This document shows, in pieces, positions 1-12,400 of a DNA stretch of 64,000 nt (position 1 is its first letter; the number at the start of each line of letters is the position of its first letter). The translations under genes were made by a program, and so were the position numbers. Under the pieces are notes generated by a model. The model was given only the letters and a program-made list of their open reading frames with translations. It was not told the DNA's origin and ran no database searches. Source of the DNA: Gnomoniopsis sp. IMI 355080 (lineage: Eukaryota; Ascomycota; Sordariomycetes; Diaporthales; Gnomoniaceae); the NCBI GenBank assembly GCA_027946555.1, contig JAPEVC010000007.1:62001-126000 (forward strand). The letters run 5' to 3'.

Positions 1-845
1 AAAGCTAGAAATGTGGGCCCCTCGCTAAATCCGTGTAAGACCATTGGCTGGTCTACCTTGGATACAAACTGTTGTAGAGGGTGCACAGCAGAGACAATGA
101 GTCTGATACAACGTTCTCATTCGATTGTTGGAGGCCTGCCAATATAATTGTGAACGGTATTATTGATTCATTGAATCAATGTAATACAATGTGGCGGCAT
201 GGCGCGAGTGTCTCTTCAGGGCCATTCTTGTGACTAAAACATAATCACTGCCCTTGGGCTTCATCCAGCGTGATAGATGGAGAGGATGAAATGGCATGGT
301 GTTAGGTAGAGTCAATTGAGATACATTTGTTTCCTTCAACTATTGGATAAAGGCTGACGATACTTCTCTCCACATAAGTTGCAATCCCCAAAGCCGGGGC
401 TAACGCTAATGTTTGGTTACGTTTACTCGAAGATAGAGGTGAAGCAGTTTTAAAGTTGTACCAAATCCGAGGATGGTGAGTGGATTTATCCTATATTGAA
501 GGTAGGTTCGTCCCGAGAAATGATATCAAATGCTGTGCAAATGTGAATCGACCCAAGATCAAGAATGGATTGCATAGATACCGGCATGGGGCGCGATTAA
601 TAAAGTTGACTGTGATGAATTATGGCATCCGGAGTAAGGTTACTTTGATTGAGGGCCTTTCCTGCAGAAATAATTTCAAATCACGTGAAATTTGAGTAAG
701 CATGATTATAGACGCATAGCTTTGCCATTAAATGTTTTGAACTGAATAGACCTGCCATCTCTTACACCAGATTTCATCCTCAATAGGTATCATTTCTTCC
801 TGGATCAGATCTTGGAATCTCATTTCTGCATTAAAAGCCTAGTAT
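1..845. other. Intergenic, 3' flank of formate dehydrogenase
   Basis: No gene is visible. The only open frame of note (480-695, +) starts with GTG, is short and has no recognisable motif. An AATAAA-like string overlaps the formate dehydrogenase stop codon on the minus strand and may serve its 3' end formation. Confidence 0.6.
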
Positions 846-2915
846 TTATTTCTTAACACGCTGACCATAGGCCTTGGTAGCGTAGTCACCATCCTTCACA
901 ATCAAATCCTCGGGGCGGTAGTCGTGCTTGCCGGTCAAGTATGACTCAAGGATAGCCTTGGTACCGTCGGCATAACGCTTCTGGGCGTCGAGCGAAGTTC
1001 CCGACATGTGAGGAACCATGGCGTTGCCGCCACCGAAGGGGTTCTTGGCGTAGCGGAGGACGTGGTCCTTGGGCGCGGGCTGAGGGAACCACACATCACC
1101 ACCGTAGCCACGGAGCTGGCCGGACTTGAGGGCGTCGGCGACATCCTCCTTAACAACGATGGCACCACGGGCAGTGTTGACGAGCCATGAGCCTGAAATA
1201 TGTTAGTATTTCCTAAAGTCAATTGTTGCACTGGTAAATGCTTACCCTTCTTCATCTTGCTAATCAAGTCCTTATTGAACAGGCCACGAGTCTTCTCGTG
1301 CAGAGGGCAGTTGATGGTGACAACATCACACTGGGCAAGCATCTCCTCCAAGTTCTCAACACGCCTGCAGCCAATCTCGGCCTCCTTCTCCGGAGACAGG
1401 GGCTGGTAGTCGTAGTAAAGAAGCTCCTTGCAGTCGAAGGGCTTGAGACGGCGCAGGACACGCTCGCCGATACGGCCAACAGCCACGGTGCCGACAACCT
1501 TGCCCTCAAGGTCGAACTCGTTCTTGGCAGCAGCTGCGACATCCCATTCGCCAGCCTGGATTTGCTCGTGGGCGGGGACAAAGTTGCGCACAAGCGTGAG
1601 GATGGTCATGACGACGTGCTCAGCGACGGAGACGACGTTAGAGCCGGTGACCTCAGCCACGGTAACGCCACCGTTGGTCTTGTTGGCGGCGTCGAGGTCG
1701 ACATGGTCGGAACCAATACCGGCGGTGATGGCAATCTTCAGGTTCTTGGCCTTGGCGAGACGCTCAGCAGTCAGGTAGCCGGGGTGGAAGCTATAGCAAT
1801 GCCATTGTTAGCATACTGTGTTGTGTTGTGCAGGAAAGTGGTGGTCGTCACAAGTGGATCTGACCAGCCTCGGAGCGGGACCGCCGCGGACCGGAGCGGG
1901 AGTGGGGCCAAACTTACGGAGTGGTGATGATGATCTCAGCGTCGACAAGCTCCTTGTCAAAGGTAGAGTTCTCGCCTTCCTTGTCTGAGGTTGTGACCAG
2001 AGTGTGTCCTTGGTCCTCGAGCCACTTCCGCAGTCCAAGCTCGTTCTCGGTGGTACCGAGCAGCTCAGGAACCTGAAGAGTAGGAGATTTCCACGTCAGC
2101 ATTGAACAAACAGCGAATCACGATTTCGGCGCCGCATCGAAGCAGGCGAGGCGAGAGCGCATTGTGAAAGCTTCCCCACCATATCCCCACATATTGCCCA
2201 CAGTTGCTGGACCTTGCTAGCGCGCATCATTGTTGCGTCCTGGTATGGATACCAGCTCAAGATGACGCAATGACCAAACGCTGGATCACCAACGACCCAG
2301 GTTACCGTGCAAGTCTGAGCTTCTGCGGCTCATCTCCGGATGAGTGTCCTAGTCTATCCCTCCTCTCCCCTGACAGCCTACCCCGCATAGGTTGGAGAGC
2401 TGAGAGATCGTGCGAGACCGCGAATCAAACCAGGCCAATCCAACGCTGCGGAGTAGCGTGAAGGGGAGAGAGGAGGGCTAGATTAGGACCCGGGCGAAAA
2501 AGCTGGGCATTGCGAGGCAATTGAGTGGGATCTAGCGTGTTTGGGGCATGCGAGGAGCGCTGTCGACCAGGCCTGCTGGATGATAATGCTCTGGGGACTT
2601 GAGAGGGTATTCTGAACTCACATCCTTGGCGTGCTGGCCACCATCGTACAATACCATCAATACCTTGACCTTTTCGCGCGGGAAATCATAAGTCAGCGAT
2701 CGAATTGCTGTAGAGGGACCCAATTTGCTCCGGAGTGCCGAGCTTGCAACGGGCAGGGCAGTGACAGGTTGTCTCGAGGCCAGGCCAGCAGCTCTCAAGG
2801 TCGAAGACCTCAAATTGGTGGCTGCTGGCGAGACGATGGTGTGCAGTCCCCGTGTGCGTGAAGCCACACGACCGGCAGATCGGGTAAGGGGGCGAGAAAG
2901 AGAAGTAAGTACCAT
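846..2915 (-). CDS. FDH1: NAD-dependent formate dehydrogenase, mitochondrial-type
   Basis: The enzyme oxidises formate to CO2 with NAD+ (D-2-hydroxyacid dehydrogenase superfamily). My model has four exons: 2915-2622, 2072-1918, 1790-1246 and 1192-846, giving 446 residues. All introns are GT-AG and in phase; the first is 549 nt, long for this window. The first ~75 residues are Arg/Ser-rich and lack acidic residues, as in a mitochondrial presequence. They are followed by VKVLMVLYDGG, where cytosolic family members begin. Family blocks are clear: ITTPFHPGYL, the NAD-binding VAVGRIG, the NTARGAIV segment with the substrate-binding Arg, and VPHMSGTSL with the catalytic His. The C-terminus is QRVKK, with no peroxisomal signal. 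The gene is complete. Function is very secure; mitochondrial import is inferred from the N-terminus. Confidence 0.96.
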
Positions 2916-5012
2916 GTTGACTGATTTCCCGGTGATGTGGAATATCTAAGAATTTCTTTGGAACAAGCTGAGTCGCTGGGTAGACCGAGCTGGTCTCTTG
3001 GTGGTATGTGGGAGGATGGCTCTTATTATATGAAACGAAGCAGCTAGGGTCCAACTCGGGGTGCTCGGAGAGTTGTGAGGTAAGGATCAGATAAAGGCAG
3101 GTTCTGTCTGGGAGAGGAAAGATGTGTATTACGACGAAGTGACATGGGCTTGAGACTTGAGGGGAGCACGGCTATTTATTCCCGTACCCAGAGCAATCAG
3201 GAATGGTAGCAGTCCGGATCCCTTCCACGTCCGTCGAGGGCCCATTACCTGCCCATACGTGGATCTGGTCCTACTGGTGGGCCTTACCTTTCTTGTCCGA
3301 AGTGTCTCCGTGCAACGATGCCACCTGGGCAGCTTGGACCGAGAGCTTGTCCAGACCCCTACCTCTTAGCTAGGTAGTTCGCTTGATGCATGAAGGCTCA
3401 GGTACTCTCATGCATCTCGCGAGGGCGGAGAAGGTTCGGAAGCCACACAGCAACAAGCGTGTGATATCCACAATATATGAGTGAATCATGACACCAGAGC
3501 ACCGAAGGCACGAAGACACGAAAGCACGAAAACCTGTCTGGTAACGACTGCCATGTGTCAACGTTTTGGTACTGCTACCACGGAGTATCTGTCAAGTGGA
3601 TGAGGTGCAGTAGGCGCAAACGATCATTTGAGCTACAAGCTTGCCAAGACTCGGCCAATCGTCACACGCGCTTGAGCAGCTGCATGCTTTCGATCCGGAT
3701 CAATGGGCTTTTGCTGTGCACGAAAACAGGCAAGCCATGACAAACCTCGTTGGTGAGATTCTTATTAGTGTGGATTTCTGGCGCATCAAGCCATGCGTGA
3801 GGGGTGCGAATGGCATCGACAGCCGGTCCCTCTTTCAAGACGACCCCGCAGGACTTGCCCCTCATCTGGTCCTTTCAGCCCTGATGATTGCAGCCAAAGG
3901 ATCAGCGCCAATTCTAGCAGCAGCAAATAATGTAACGGAATACCCGCTCGCCCTAGTTTGTCCTCACGATGGCTTAGGGAGACAAAAGCTTGCCAAGCGC
4001 TGTCTATTGTCTGTCTTGCACGGATTGCGTACACTGCATACTGTCCGTGGCCAGCCCGCACAGAGTGGGGCGCGGCGTTCGCGGTAGTGAGCGGTCGATT
4101 CTCGGTATTGGCTCGGTATGTTGTTGACGGTGTTTCCTAGCGTTCCAAACTGCGAGCTCTCGCCGTCGGCACCGGAGGCACTATGCCCCTGATCATCAGC
4201 ATCGTCAGAGCGGGTCTGCTTGATTGTGTGGGGAAGCGGGTTGGTAAAGCTTGGCTGCATTCGGTCTCCTGCCACCTGCTAACTGCATTTGCAGCCGCGT
4301 TTCGATCTCGCCTGGTATGAATATTAGCGGAAATTCTGTCTCGCCGAAACCGAGAAAAGGCTGCCGCCGGGAAGCTCATGCAGGATCCACGACAGTCAAG
4401 AACAGTCAAGAGAACCTTGATGATCAGCCGAATGTTACCAGGATTGATTTCACATACTGTGTTGGGACCCCTGCCAAAGTAAAAAAGGTCGACGAGCTGC
4501 ACCGTTGGAATGACGTTGATTATTGACGTTGATTTTTTGGCAAATAATCAACGGTCCTGCTGACTAAGGTAGTGTTTCCAAACCATTACCTTAGTAAGCA
4601 GGGCAAACATTGGGGCCATAACCCTGCCGATATCAATATCCAACACGCCTCAAACCTCAAGCAATCCAAACTATCGTCGACTACCAAATATACTCAGGTG
4701 GGTATTGTATACACGATAATCACGATGAAGGAGCAATTATAGCCCTGAATACTGTTTTTCCCTGTTTCTGGTGAAGACCAAAGGGACACCAAGCATGGAA
4801 TTTTGCACTAACGAATCGCCTCCGATTCGTCCCACGGCGGAGACGCATCGTCAGTCTAGTTTTGCAGAACCGAGTTGGGATTCATTTCCGAGGCCATCAA
4901 AGAGCTACGGCTGTCCGGCATCCAGCAAGCTATTGGCCTTTCGCTATTTACAACTGCTCTCTCATCAAGACAGAGCGGAATTCTCTTCTCTCCCCAGCTA
5001 GCTAGGGCCATC
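2916..5012. promoter_or_regulatory. Upstream region of formate dehydrogenase; no intact gene
   Basis: About 2.1 kb lies between the formate dehydrogenase start and the 3' end of the methyltransferase gene. It should hold the formate dehydrogenase promoter, but no TATA box or operator can be assigned. A weak coding-like stretch at 3641-3790 is listed separately. Nothing else is recognised. Confidence 0.45.
3641..4087 (+). pseudogene. Possible fragment of a fungal Zn2Cys6 transcription factor (uncertain)
   Basis: This frame is open for 148 codons from a TTG with no ATG. Its first ~45 residues (ALEQLHAFDPDQWA followed by an acidic and hydrophobic stretch) resemble the L-x-x-L-x-x-F-x-P-x-x-W-A segment in the C-terminal regions of many fungal Zn2Cys6 regulators. 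After that the frame loses any family resemblance. No zinc cluster is found nearby. It may be a relic of a regulator gene or chance; I cannot tell which. Confidence 0.18.
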
Positions 5013-5888
5013 TCATCTCATGGCCCTCGTCCCGGCCACTCTTCTTTTCTCTGGCAACCAAGCCTCACCCTTCTTCCTCGCCATCACCATCAAAAACCTT
5101 GGGCATACGCCCTCCACCCAGTCTGGATGTTTCCTCGTTCTTTCCTCGGCCGCTCCCCACTCGTCCATCTTGACGACCTCAAATCCCGCCGCCACTAACA
5201 ACGTAAAGTAAGTACTCATCGTCCGGTGCTGTTTCTTGACATCCTTGACAAGCCAATTCACACTCCGCTCCCCCTCGTCGAAATAGCTGTCCACCGGCCA
5301 CTGGTCGACCTCCCCATCCGCTGTCTTGGTGAACCCGGGCCTTGTCGGTGCTGTGAGGAAAGGATGTTCGATGGAAAACACAAAAAGTCCGCCCGGCGCG
5401 AGGGACGCATACACCTGCGCGATGCAGTTGGCGATATTCCGCACATAGTGTAGCGCAAGCCCGCAGAACACCAACTCATATGCGCTGGCCCGCAGTTGCA
5501 ACTTCTCCATGTCGACCCTCACAAAGTTGATGAGGCCCTTGTCTTCTCCACATGCACCATTTCGTACACCGCCCGGTGCCACCTCTGCGCCTGCGAGGCA
5601 CTTGTCCGCCTCCACTTTGGCCGTCCGTGTGCGGGCCTCAGCTTTCCGCAGCATGTTGACGCTGATATCGCACGCATCAACCTCGCGCGCGCCTCGGGAC
5701 ACGCACCAGCGTGAGAACCAGCCTTCGCCACAGGCTAAATCGAGTACGCGGCGGCCGCGCAGGTCCGAAGGGAGCATCTGTTGCAGCTCGGGCCATTCAG
5801 AGGCGCCCTTTTCGCCTTTGAGGGCACGGGGAAATTCAGAGTATTTTTCAAAGAAGAGGTCGTCGTCATACATGTTCTGGGACGCCAT
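5013..5888 (-). CDS. Class I SAM-dependent methyltransferase
   Basis: An uninterrupted 291-residue protein. The start is the ATG at 5888 (MASQNMYDDD), with A at -3; the open frame continues 14 codons further upstream but only to a TTG. Motif I for S-adenosylmethionine is VLDLACGEGWFSRW at about residues 48-61, followed by an acidic turn (EVDACDIS) and a motif with LVFCGLALHYV, the pattern of the Methyltransf_11/25 small-molecule enzymes. The C-terminal third (EHPFLTAP, TYFTLLVAAGFEVVKMDEW) matches the fungal and bacterial ubiquinone/biotin-type methyltransferase fold. The substrate cannot be inferred, and neighbours give no pathway hint. Confidence 0.85.
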   Translation of the reverse strand: MASQNMYDDDLFFEKYSEFPRALKGEKGASEWPELQQMLPSDLRGRRVLDLACGEGWFSRWCVSRGAREVDACDISVNMLRKAEARTRTAKVEADKCLAGAEVAPGGVRNGACGEDKGLINFVRVDMEKLQLRASAYELVFCGLALHYVRNIANCIAQVYASLAPGGLFVFSIEHPFLTAPTRPGFTKTADGEVDQWPVDSYFDEGERSVNWLVKDVKKQHRTMSTYFTLLVAAGFEVVKMDEWGAAEERTRKHPDWVEGVCPRFLMVMARKKGEAWLPEKRRVAGTRAMR

Positions 5889-8800
5889 TGTGAAGGTGGG
5901 CCCGGGTGGTGGGTGTGTGTGAGCAGTCAAAGTGAATCACAGGCAAAAGGGTATTTTCGGTAGGTGCTTTTATTCTTATTGCGTATTGACGGTAAATTGT
6001 TTTGCTCCTTACTTGTGGTCGTGTTTCTCGTGTTTTTGTCGTGTTGTGTGGTGATTGTGATACAGTTTCGCGGTGATCTGATCTATGGTCGTATGATCAG
6101 TTGTCTCTGGATTACTTATGGCCTGATGAATGGAATCGAAATCTCAGCAAGCTGCGCATTGATGTCTTTTATATCCAGAAGTAATGCATCGTTTGCGCTG
6201 GCGACGAATTTACTAGCTCTTGGATTCATCTTTGGACTTGCTACTGTAGTTCCGTTCTTTTGCTGTGGGCGGTGTAAATCCCATGCTGACCTCATGCACA
6301 ACAGCGTCACCTTGCGCCCGTTGGCTTTTTGATACTCGGTTATTCTTCAAATATACACCTGCTTCGCCTTCACAATTATCGACTCACAGCTCGCTAGCAC
6401 TTTTGTACAACTTCCACCTGCGGCCTCTCCGATGCCATTTCATTGTACGCTTTCGGTGTCACTAAGAAAGACATGAAGTGACAAGTGGAGTCGTCGATCC
6501 GGGGATGCAACGGCGCATTTCCCTAAAAGTGGAGCGAGCGTCGTTGTCACATGCGGAAATGAAACAGGCACTCAAGCAACGTTATGGAATGGAAATGAGC
6601 GGAAGCTGGAATGATTAATGGGGTGACAAAGTCTTGCCCTTGCAGGAGGGAGAGAGCATAGCGTCGACATGCTGTTCGAGGTTGCACTTGTGCCCCCTCC
6701 CCCCAAAGGCTGTGCATGGCAGAGGGCTCTTAGCACAGAGGACTTCACATCAAGTACTTCAAGTCTGGCGAGACCTGCTTTTCTTTTTCTGACAGCTCTC
6801 CACAAAGCCATTTTCCGGTGGGGCTAGACACGGTACATAGTACTTTGACTGTATGGGACCCACTCCAACGATGTCATGTTCTCGAACTTGTCAAGGTGTC
6901 CATAAACATTCGCACCAGTCTCCTTTGAACTCTAAACCTACTTGGCGCATAGCCCTTCCAGCACAGGCGTGTCAAAAAGAAGAAGAAGAACAGCGAGTTA
7001 CAACGCACTGCTCGGTACGCGAGACAACGCGTGGTTCGGGTCATTCAGAGACACAGGGTGGAACACGCGCTATTCCAGTTCTGGGCCCTCGCGATCGACT
7101 CCTGCCTTCGTGCAGGTCTGCTGGATCTGTGTTCACCAAATCCTCTTCGCATCTCCTGCGCAAGGGCGGAAATCTTCGTTTCGACGCATGCTCTGGGCTG
7201 ATGTGTTTTTCCTAGGTTGGGCAACGTATCACCAGCCTAGCCTAGCTGTACCTTTACTAAGTGAAGCTTACTACAGTACCAAGAGACAGGATGCGTGCAT
7301 TGCGGGCTGTCACACAAGGGAATAGGCTGAGACGTAACCGAGCGAGGCATCATATTGCGCGGTTCTAACATGAGTGTGGTTCGAGAGATCAGGGATTGCA
7401 AAGAACGATGAGACGGGCTTCTGGAAGGATTGTTTGTTTGGTTGTCCGTGCGAGCTCAGCTGCGGAACTCTTGATTCTACCACCCGGGTCCAGGAAGCCA
7501 GGAAGCCCTCAATTGTGTGCGCTTGCGTTGTCTACCGCCAAGTCATTATCTCAGGATTATACAACAGACGGCAGTGTTTTATGGGCATGATGTCGAGTCA
7601 GGACGTCCGTGGAATATTAATGAAGGGATCCCCAGACATCAGCCCGTGCTTAGAGGCACCATACAACATGGTCTTCGTTCAGTCTCGATGTCCGATCAAC
7701 TGGCAAAGAATAACGATGGTTGCATGTGGCAGAAAAATCATCATCTTGGCTCTGTCATGGCAAACTGGATTGCTACCTCGGGACTGCGCAGGACGCGGAC
7801 GCTGTTGGAAAAGATGGTTGCGACCTGTACCGAGTTTGAAATCCATTCCGATTCCTGAGCCACCACCGATCGATGAGAATGTTGACCGGGAAAACCACAG
7901 GCTGCGTAGGTATGCAGTCAGTCATGGATAGCCCGGACCTAAACGATGAGAGAGAATGACGTGAACTTCCACATCTGGGACACAGTGAATCCTCGATCGA
8001 ATATCAGAACAGGCCAGAGTCTACTGCCCAGAATTGTTTGTGGCGCCAACAACTCCCTACCACGCACCACTCTTGGGGACACAACAGAGCCAGAAAGCCG
8101 CCCACCCGCGATGTTGCATCTCGAAATCTCTGATTCAGCGGAACCCGGGCTGGTAAGCAGCCTATCGACCTAGGCCCGGCCACCGTTTGTTGACAGGCAG
8201 GGCCGCGTGTGCAACAGCGGCAGCGAACAGGCCAAACAACAAGCCTTGACTAATGAGGCAATGGGCTGGACACCTGGTGGACGACGTACCCGAGGCGACC
8301 GAAGAACTCCTCTTTGGCCCCAGGTAGTACAAGTTGAGGTCTGTTGTACAGCAAAGGCAGAGCTTATGTGAGTGTCCTGGTACAACCACCGTCAGTCAAC
8401 TCTGCCAGGCAGTCCAAGGCTGTGGCGCATGTCTCTATATTAGGAAAAGGCTTACTGCAGGTTTCTCCGATTGCATGAAGGGCATGGAGTCCTTAATTTA
8501 CCTTAAATGCTGAACTGGAGCCAGGAACTCGCAGTGGACTTGATGGACAAAGAGGAAGCCTTGAGGGCAGAGAAGGCTGGCAGCTGACCTCACGTGAGCG
8601 GGAGTGTGCGGTTACCTCAGTACGCGTCTGAGCGATAGCGATTCTCGGGTGCTTACTGAGGGCTTGTTTCGTTTTGAGTGACAGTCAGCTGTCAGTGGGG
8701 TTGGCAAGTCCGTCAAAAACCTTGGTTTGATGCTCGTTAAGAGGTTGAGGCTTGGTCGCGGCCGTTAGGGCTGTATGTCTAGTACTCGGCTGGTACACTG

Positions 8801-9486
8801 GCATTGAAAAGCATGGCCAGCCAGATAAGCCTGATGAAGGCTCATTTCCAGCGACAAGTCTAGGGCACTGACACTTCACGCTGCTTAGAGAGCAAGGGCC
8901 AATTCGGCGATGTCTTGATACTCGCTGAAAGGCAACGAAGTTAGCATCAAGAGCCGACCTAAGTCCACAAAATATTGCACAGTAAAAGGATACGAGTCAC
9001 TGCTTAGAGGCTAATGCGCTACAGAACCTCGAGGTCTCACTCGGTACTGCAGTGAAGCCGGCTTATCCTCGACTGAAAGGCCGCCGGTGAGTCCCAATTG
9101 GCACAAGGCTGTCCAGATTGCGATGTCTCGTGCACACACACATAAATGGAGGCTCGGAATCCGAAACCAGAAATCTATTCTGCGAGTGTAATGTATCCTA
9201 TGCAGGGGATACGAAATCTACCTATCCCGACGCCGCCTCTACTCTGTGTCCTGAATAGTATGTATGATGTGTTGACCTGCCAATGAACGCCAGTGTGTGA
9301 AAATGCAAAAATCATTCGCCAAAGGACCAGTTGAAGAATGCCTCTCATTGTGTCCCTGGCAGTTGCGGAACCGTCAGTCGCTCTCCGTGGCCGTTCCGCA
9401 TTCTCGCTGAGGAAGTTCCGCTGCCAGCTTGCGCCCGAAACCAGAAGTGTTCATCGTGCTTCATCGCTTTATATGTCATACCCTTT
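5889..9486. other. 3.6 kb without a recognisable gene
   Basis: Many short open frames exist on both strands, the longest at 7374-7931 (+, 185 codons), but none has a family signature, a consistent splice pattern or credible composition. The left part carries the methyltransferase promoter and the right end the 3' flank of the giant ATPase gene. No transposon ends or long repeats were seen by eye. Confidence 0.5.
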
Positions 9487-12400
9487 TCACATCGGACTGT
9501 ACGGTGGAAGATCATCCGCGGCCGATACTGGCGCCGTGGAGACAGGCACACTCGCAACTGGCTGGCTCCATGACATCGCCTTAGCCATCATCTTTGCAAA
9601 ATACTCTTGCACGAAACTCTCGGTGTAATAGCTGTGGTTAGCGTCGTGCGCCGAAACGAGATTATGCGCCAACTCGTGAGCCACTACCACAAACCACCAT
9701 ACCGATGCCTCGACTCTTCCATCTGCCGACGCACGCCCCACGTTGTCGCGCATCTTATTGTAGTGCAGCTGCAGGAAGAAGCGCAAGTTGCAAAAGATGG
9801 AGCCATTGGTGTTGAAGGCGATGCAGGGGCCCTCCTCATCGAAGTGAATTTGCAGTGCCGTAGGCGAGACGCCATAAATTTCTGAAACATCGCGCAGGAG
9901 GGTCTCAAATTTGGCGATAGCTTCGCTGTTCTGACCAAGGAAAGTCATGTGGTCGATGTTAAGATTCTTGTGCAAGTAGACTTTCATGCCACGTGGCGCT
10001 TGGGCGGCGAAGACGATGTCTTGCGCAGGTTTGCTGTCGCAATAAGTTGACGTCTCCTTGATCTCCTGTGTTTGTGGCGGAGTGAAGACGCCGTTCGAGT
10101 CGTGTGGACGGGTTGAACGAATAGCTTGGAGCAGATTGTTCTGCACGACCGCTGGCGAAGTCACCCGACTGCTGTCTCCAGGGCCCTGCGGTTTTGACAG
10201 GTTTGGCTTCGTGGGTTGAGGCTCACGCTCAGGTCCTCCAGTCAAAAGTTTATTCAAGGCCTCCGATGCCTCCTCCTGCTGGTCAATACCAAGTCGACGG
10301 GTTATATTGGAAAAGAAGCCTTTGCTGCGCCTGCTGTTCTGCGCCGGTGGAGGAGGTGCTGTCTCAGGAGAGTCCCCGAAGGCTCCTGGCATTTTGCCTG
10401 GAAGCCCTGCTGAGGCTTGGCTGGGCGTCTCGGGCCGTGATTTCTCAAAATCTTCAGCTGCGGCCCTAGCGGCCTGGTTTTGACGAACTCGCTCGGCTTC
10501 CCTCTCCTTAATTCTCTGCTCCTCAGCCTCGAGGGCTCGGCGCCTCTCCTCTTCCGCAACTCGGGCTTCTTCTTGCTTTGCGCGAAGGATTCTGTCGACA
10601 TTGTAGCCACGAGCCCTGAGATTGAGAAGATCCAAGTTCAGAAATGGCTCGAAGACAAGGTAGGATTGCTGGTTGTGACGGGTCAAGATCAAGCTGCAGA
10701 CAGCTTGTCCGACCTGGTACATGTCAGGCTTCCTGCCCTGATCAGCAGAAACGTACAAGGTGTGTCCTGTTGCTGTCTTCATTGCCATAGCTGCCCGCTT
10801 TTCTGTGTGGGTTTGATATTGGCCTCGGAGGGTGCGTTTCAGTTGCACGCTCTGGACTACCTCAACGTGGAGATTCTTGTCTAACCATTTGGCATCATGC
10901 TTGATGGCATCCTTCGATATATTTCTATACTCGTGAAGAAAGAGTTTCGTGCGTTCCTGTTCGACTGTCAATTTTTGCTCCACATACAATACGAGAATAC
11001 ACAACTTACAAGAATATGCTTCCTCAACCACACAGCGCCTTCTTGGTTGGGTGTTACTTTGCCGACACGCGCATCTTCTTGTACCAGATTGCTGATGACC
11101 GGAGAGCCTAAGTGCATATAAAAAGCCTCGAGCAGCTCGTCCTCTGGCGCTGAAAGCAAGTGCTCGCGGAAGAGCCTGAAACTGTAAAAATCGTCGGAGA
11201 TGACAATGTCCCGTGGAGTAGCAAGTTGAGCCCCTCTCATGGGCTCACTATACTCATCGTCTTCGGAACCTTTCTTAGGGGATGGAATCTCCTTGAATGC
11301 TAGAAGCCACTTCTCGTTCTTCATCTTGCGGTAGAGCTCCTTGTCCCTCTTCAACGTTGGGAAGTCGTGAGCCAAAGACCTAAGCACGTCGAGATACTTC
11401 TCAGCGGTCTGGACGGTTGTCCACAAGCGTGCTGGCTCTTCACAAGCAAAAGTCGCGATTTCATGCTTTGTTGGCTCCTGTTTTGCGCCACATCTCTGCA
11501 AGAAGGTGTGCGCCAAACCGCCGAAATCGACGAAATCGAAAATGTCCCCGTAGGTTGACGATGTGCCCAAATAGACGTTCTGTGGGCTAACGAGCGCGAA
11601 ACCCTTCGTATTTGCCTCACCAACCCGATGCTGCCGCTGGACCGGCACGAAAGAGGACCCCCTGAGCTTGGATAGGGTGTTCTCACCCAAATCTTCTACC
11701 CGCGTCGCAAAATAATTGAACAGCTGAATGGCGGATGCCTTATCCTGGGGAGGACTCAATATGAGCTTCGACACGCATGCGTCTATCGGTGGGTTTTGGG
11801 CAACGCCGAACTTGATCGCGTGTGGGTGGAGGTCCTTAGCTAGAATATTGAAACCAAGGACTGAGGCCCGTTCATTAGTGTAGCAAGCGGATGGAGTTAC
11901 TAGCTGGTTAGGATTGCCCTGCAATGGCATGATAGCTTTGTTCGTAGCGCCAATATTAAAAGCGGCATAGCCATTGACTGCGTGATAGTTGATGAGATAA
12001 TTCCTGGCTTTATCTCTGCGAGATATGTCCGAAGAGGCCATCAATTCAATGAGTTCTGGCACTGAGGGATGAGGCCTCAAGCCAAGACTGGTGAGGAATC
12101 TACCCTCTTTACTAGACGGGCGAAAGCTTCCAGGTGGGCCGGGCCACTGCAGAAGAGGCAATCCAAGCTCGCGAAGTTCTGATTTAGGCTCAAACAACTC
12201 CGAGATTTTGTACAGCTGTGATGATGCCTGCGTAGGCTCCATACCAGGTGGACCCGCTTCCGCGGGGCATAACGGAGTTGTCTTAAGCTTCTTTAAATCG
12301 TCTGGTGGAATATCCGTTCGCACAGAGGTAAGGTACTTGATAAGCTCCATATGGCTCCACGCTTTGTGAGCCGTTTCTCCGGAGGGCTTTAGAAGCCGAG

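Noticed and set aside
2204..2461. 85-codon plus-strand frame within formate dehydrogenase intron 1
   Set aside because: No ATG-based start or motif; it lies inside a long intron of a secure gene.
7374..7931. 185-codon plus-strand frame as a secreted Cys-rich protein
   Set aside because: Its initiation codon is not ATG, it lacks a signal peptide and motif, and composition is random-like.
8162..8389. Minus-strand frames of 75 and 71 codons as small genes
   Set aside because: Two overlapping frames with different starts and no motif; neither is preferred by composition.
10957..11009. Giant ATPase protein appearing as two overlapping frames, as if frameshifted
   Set aside because: A standard 53-nt intron (GTAAGT...AACAG) joins the two frames in phase.
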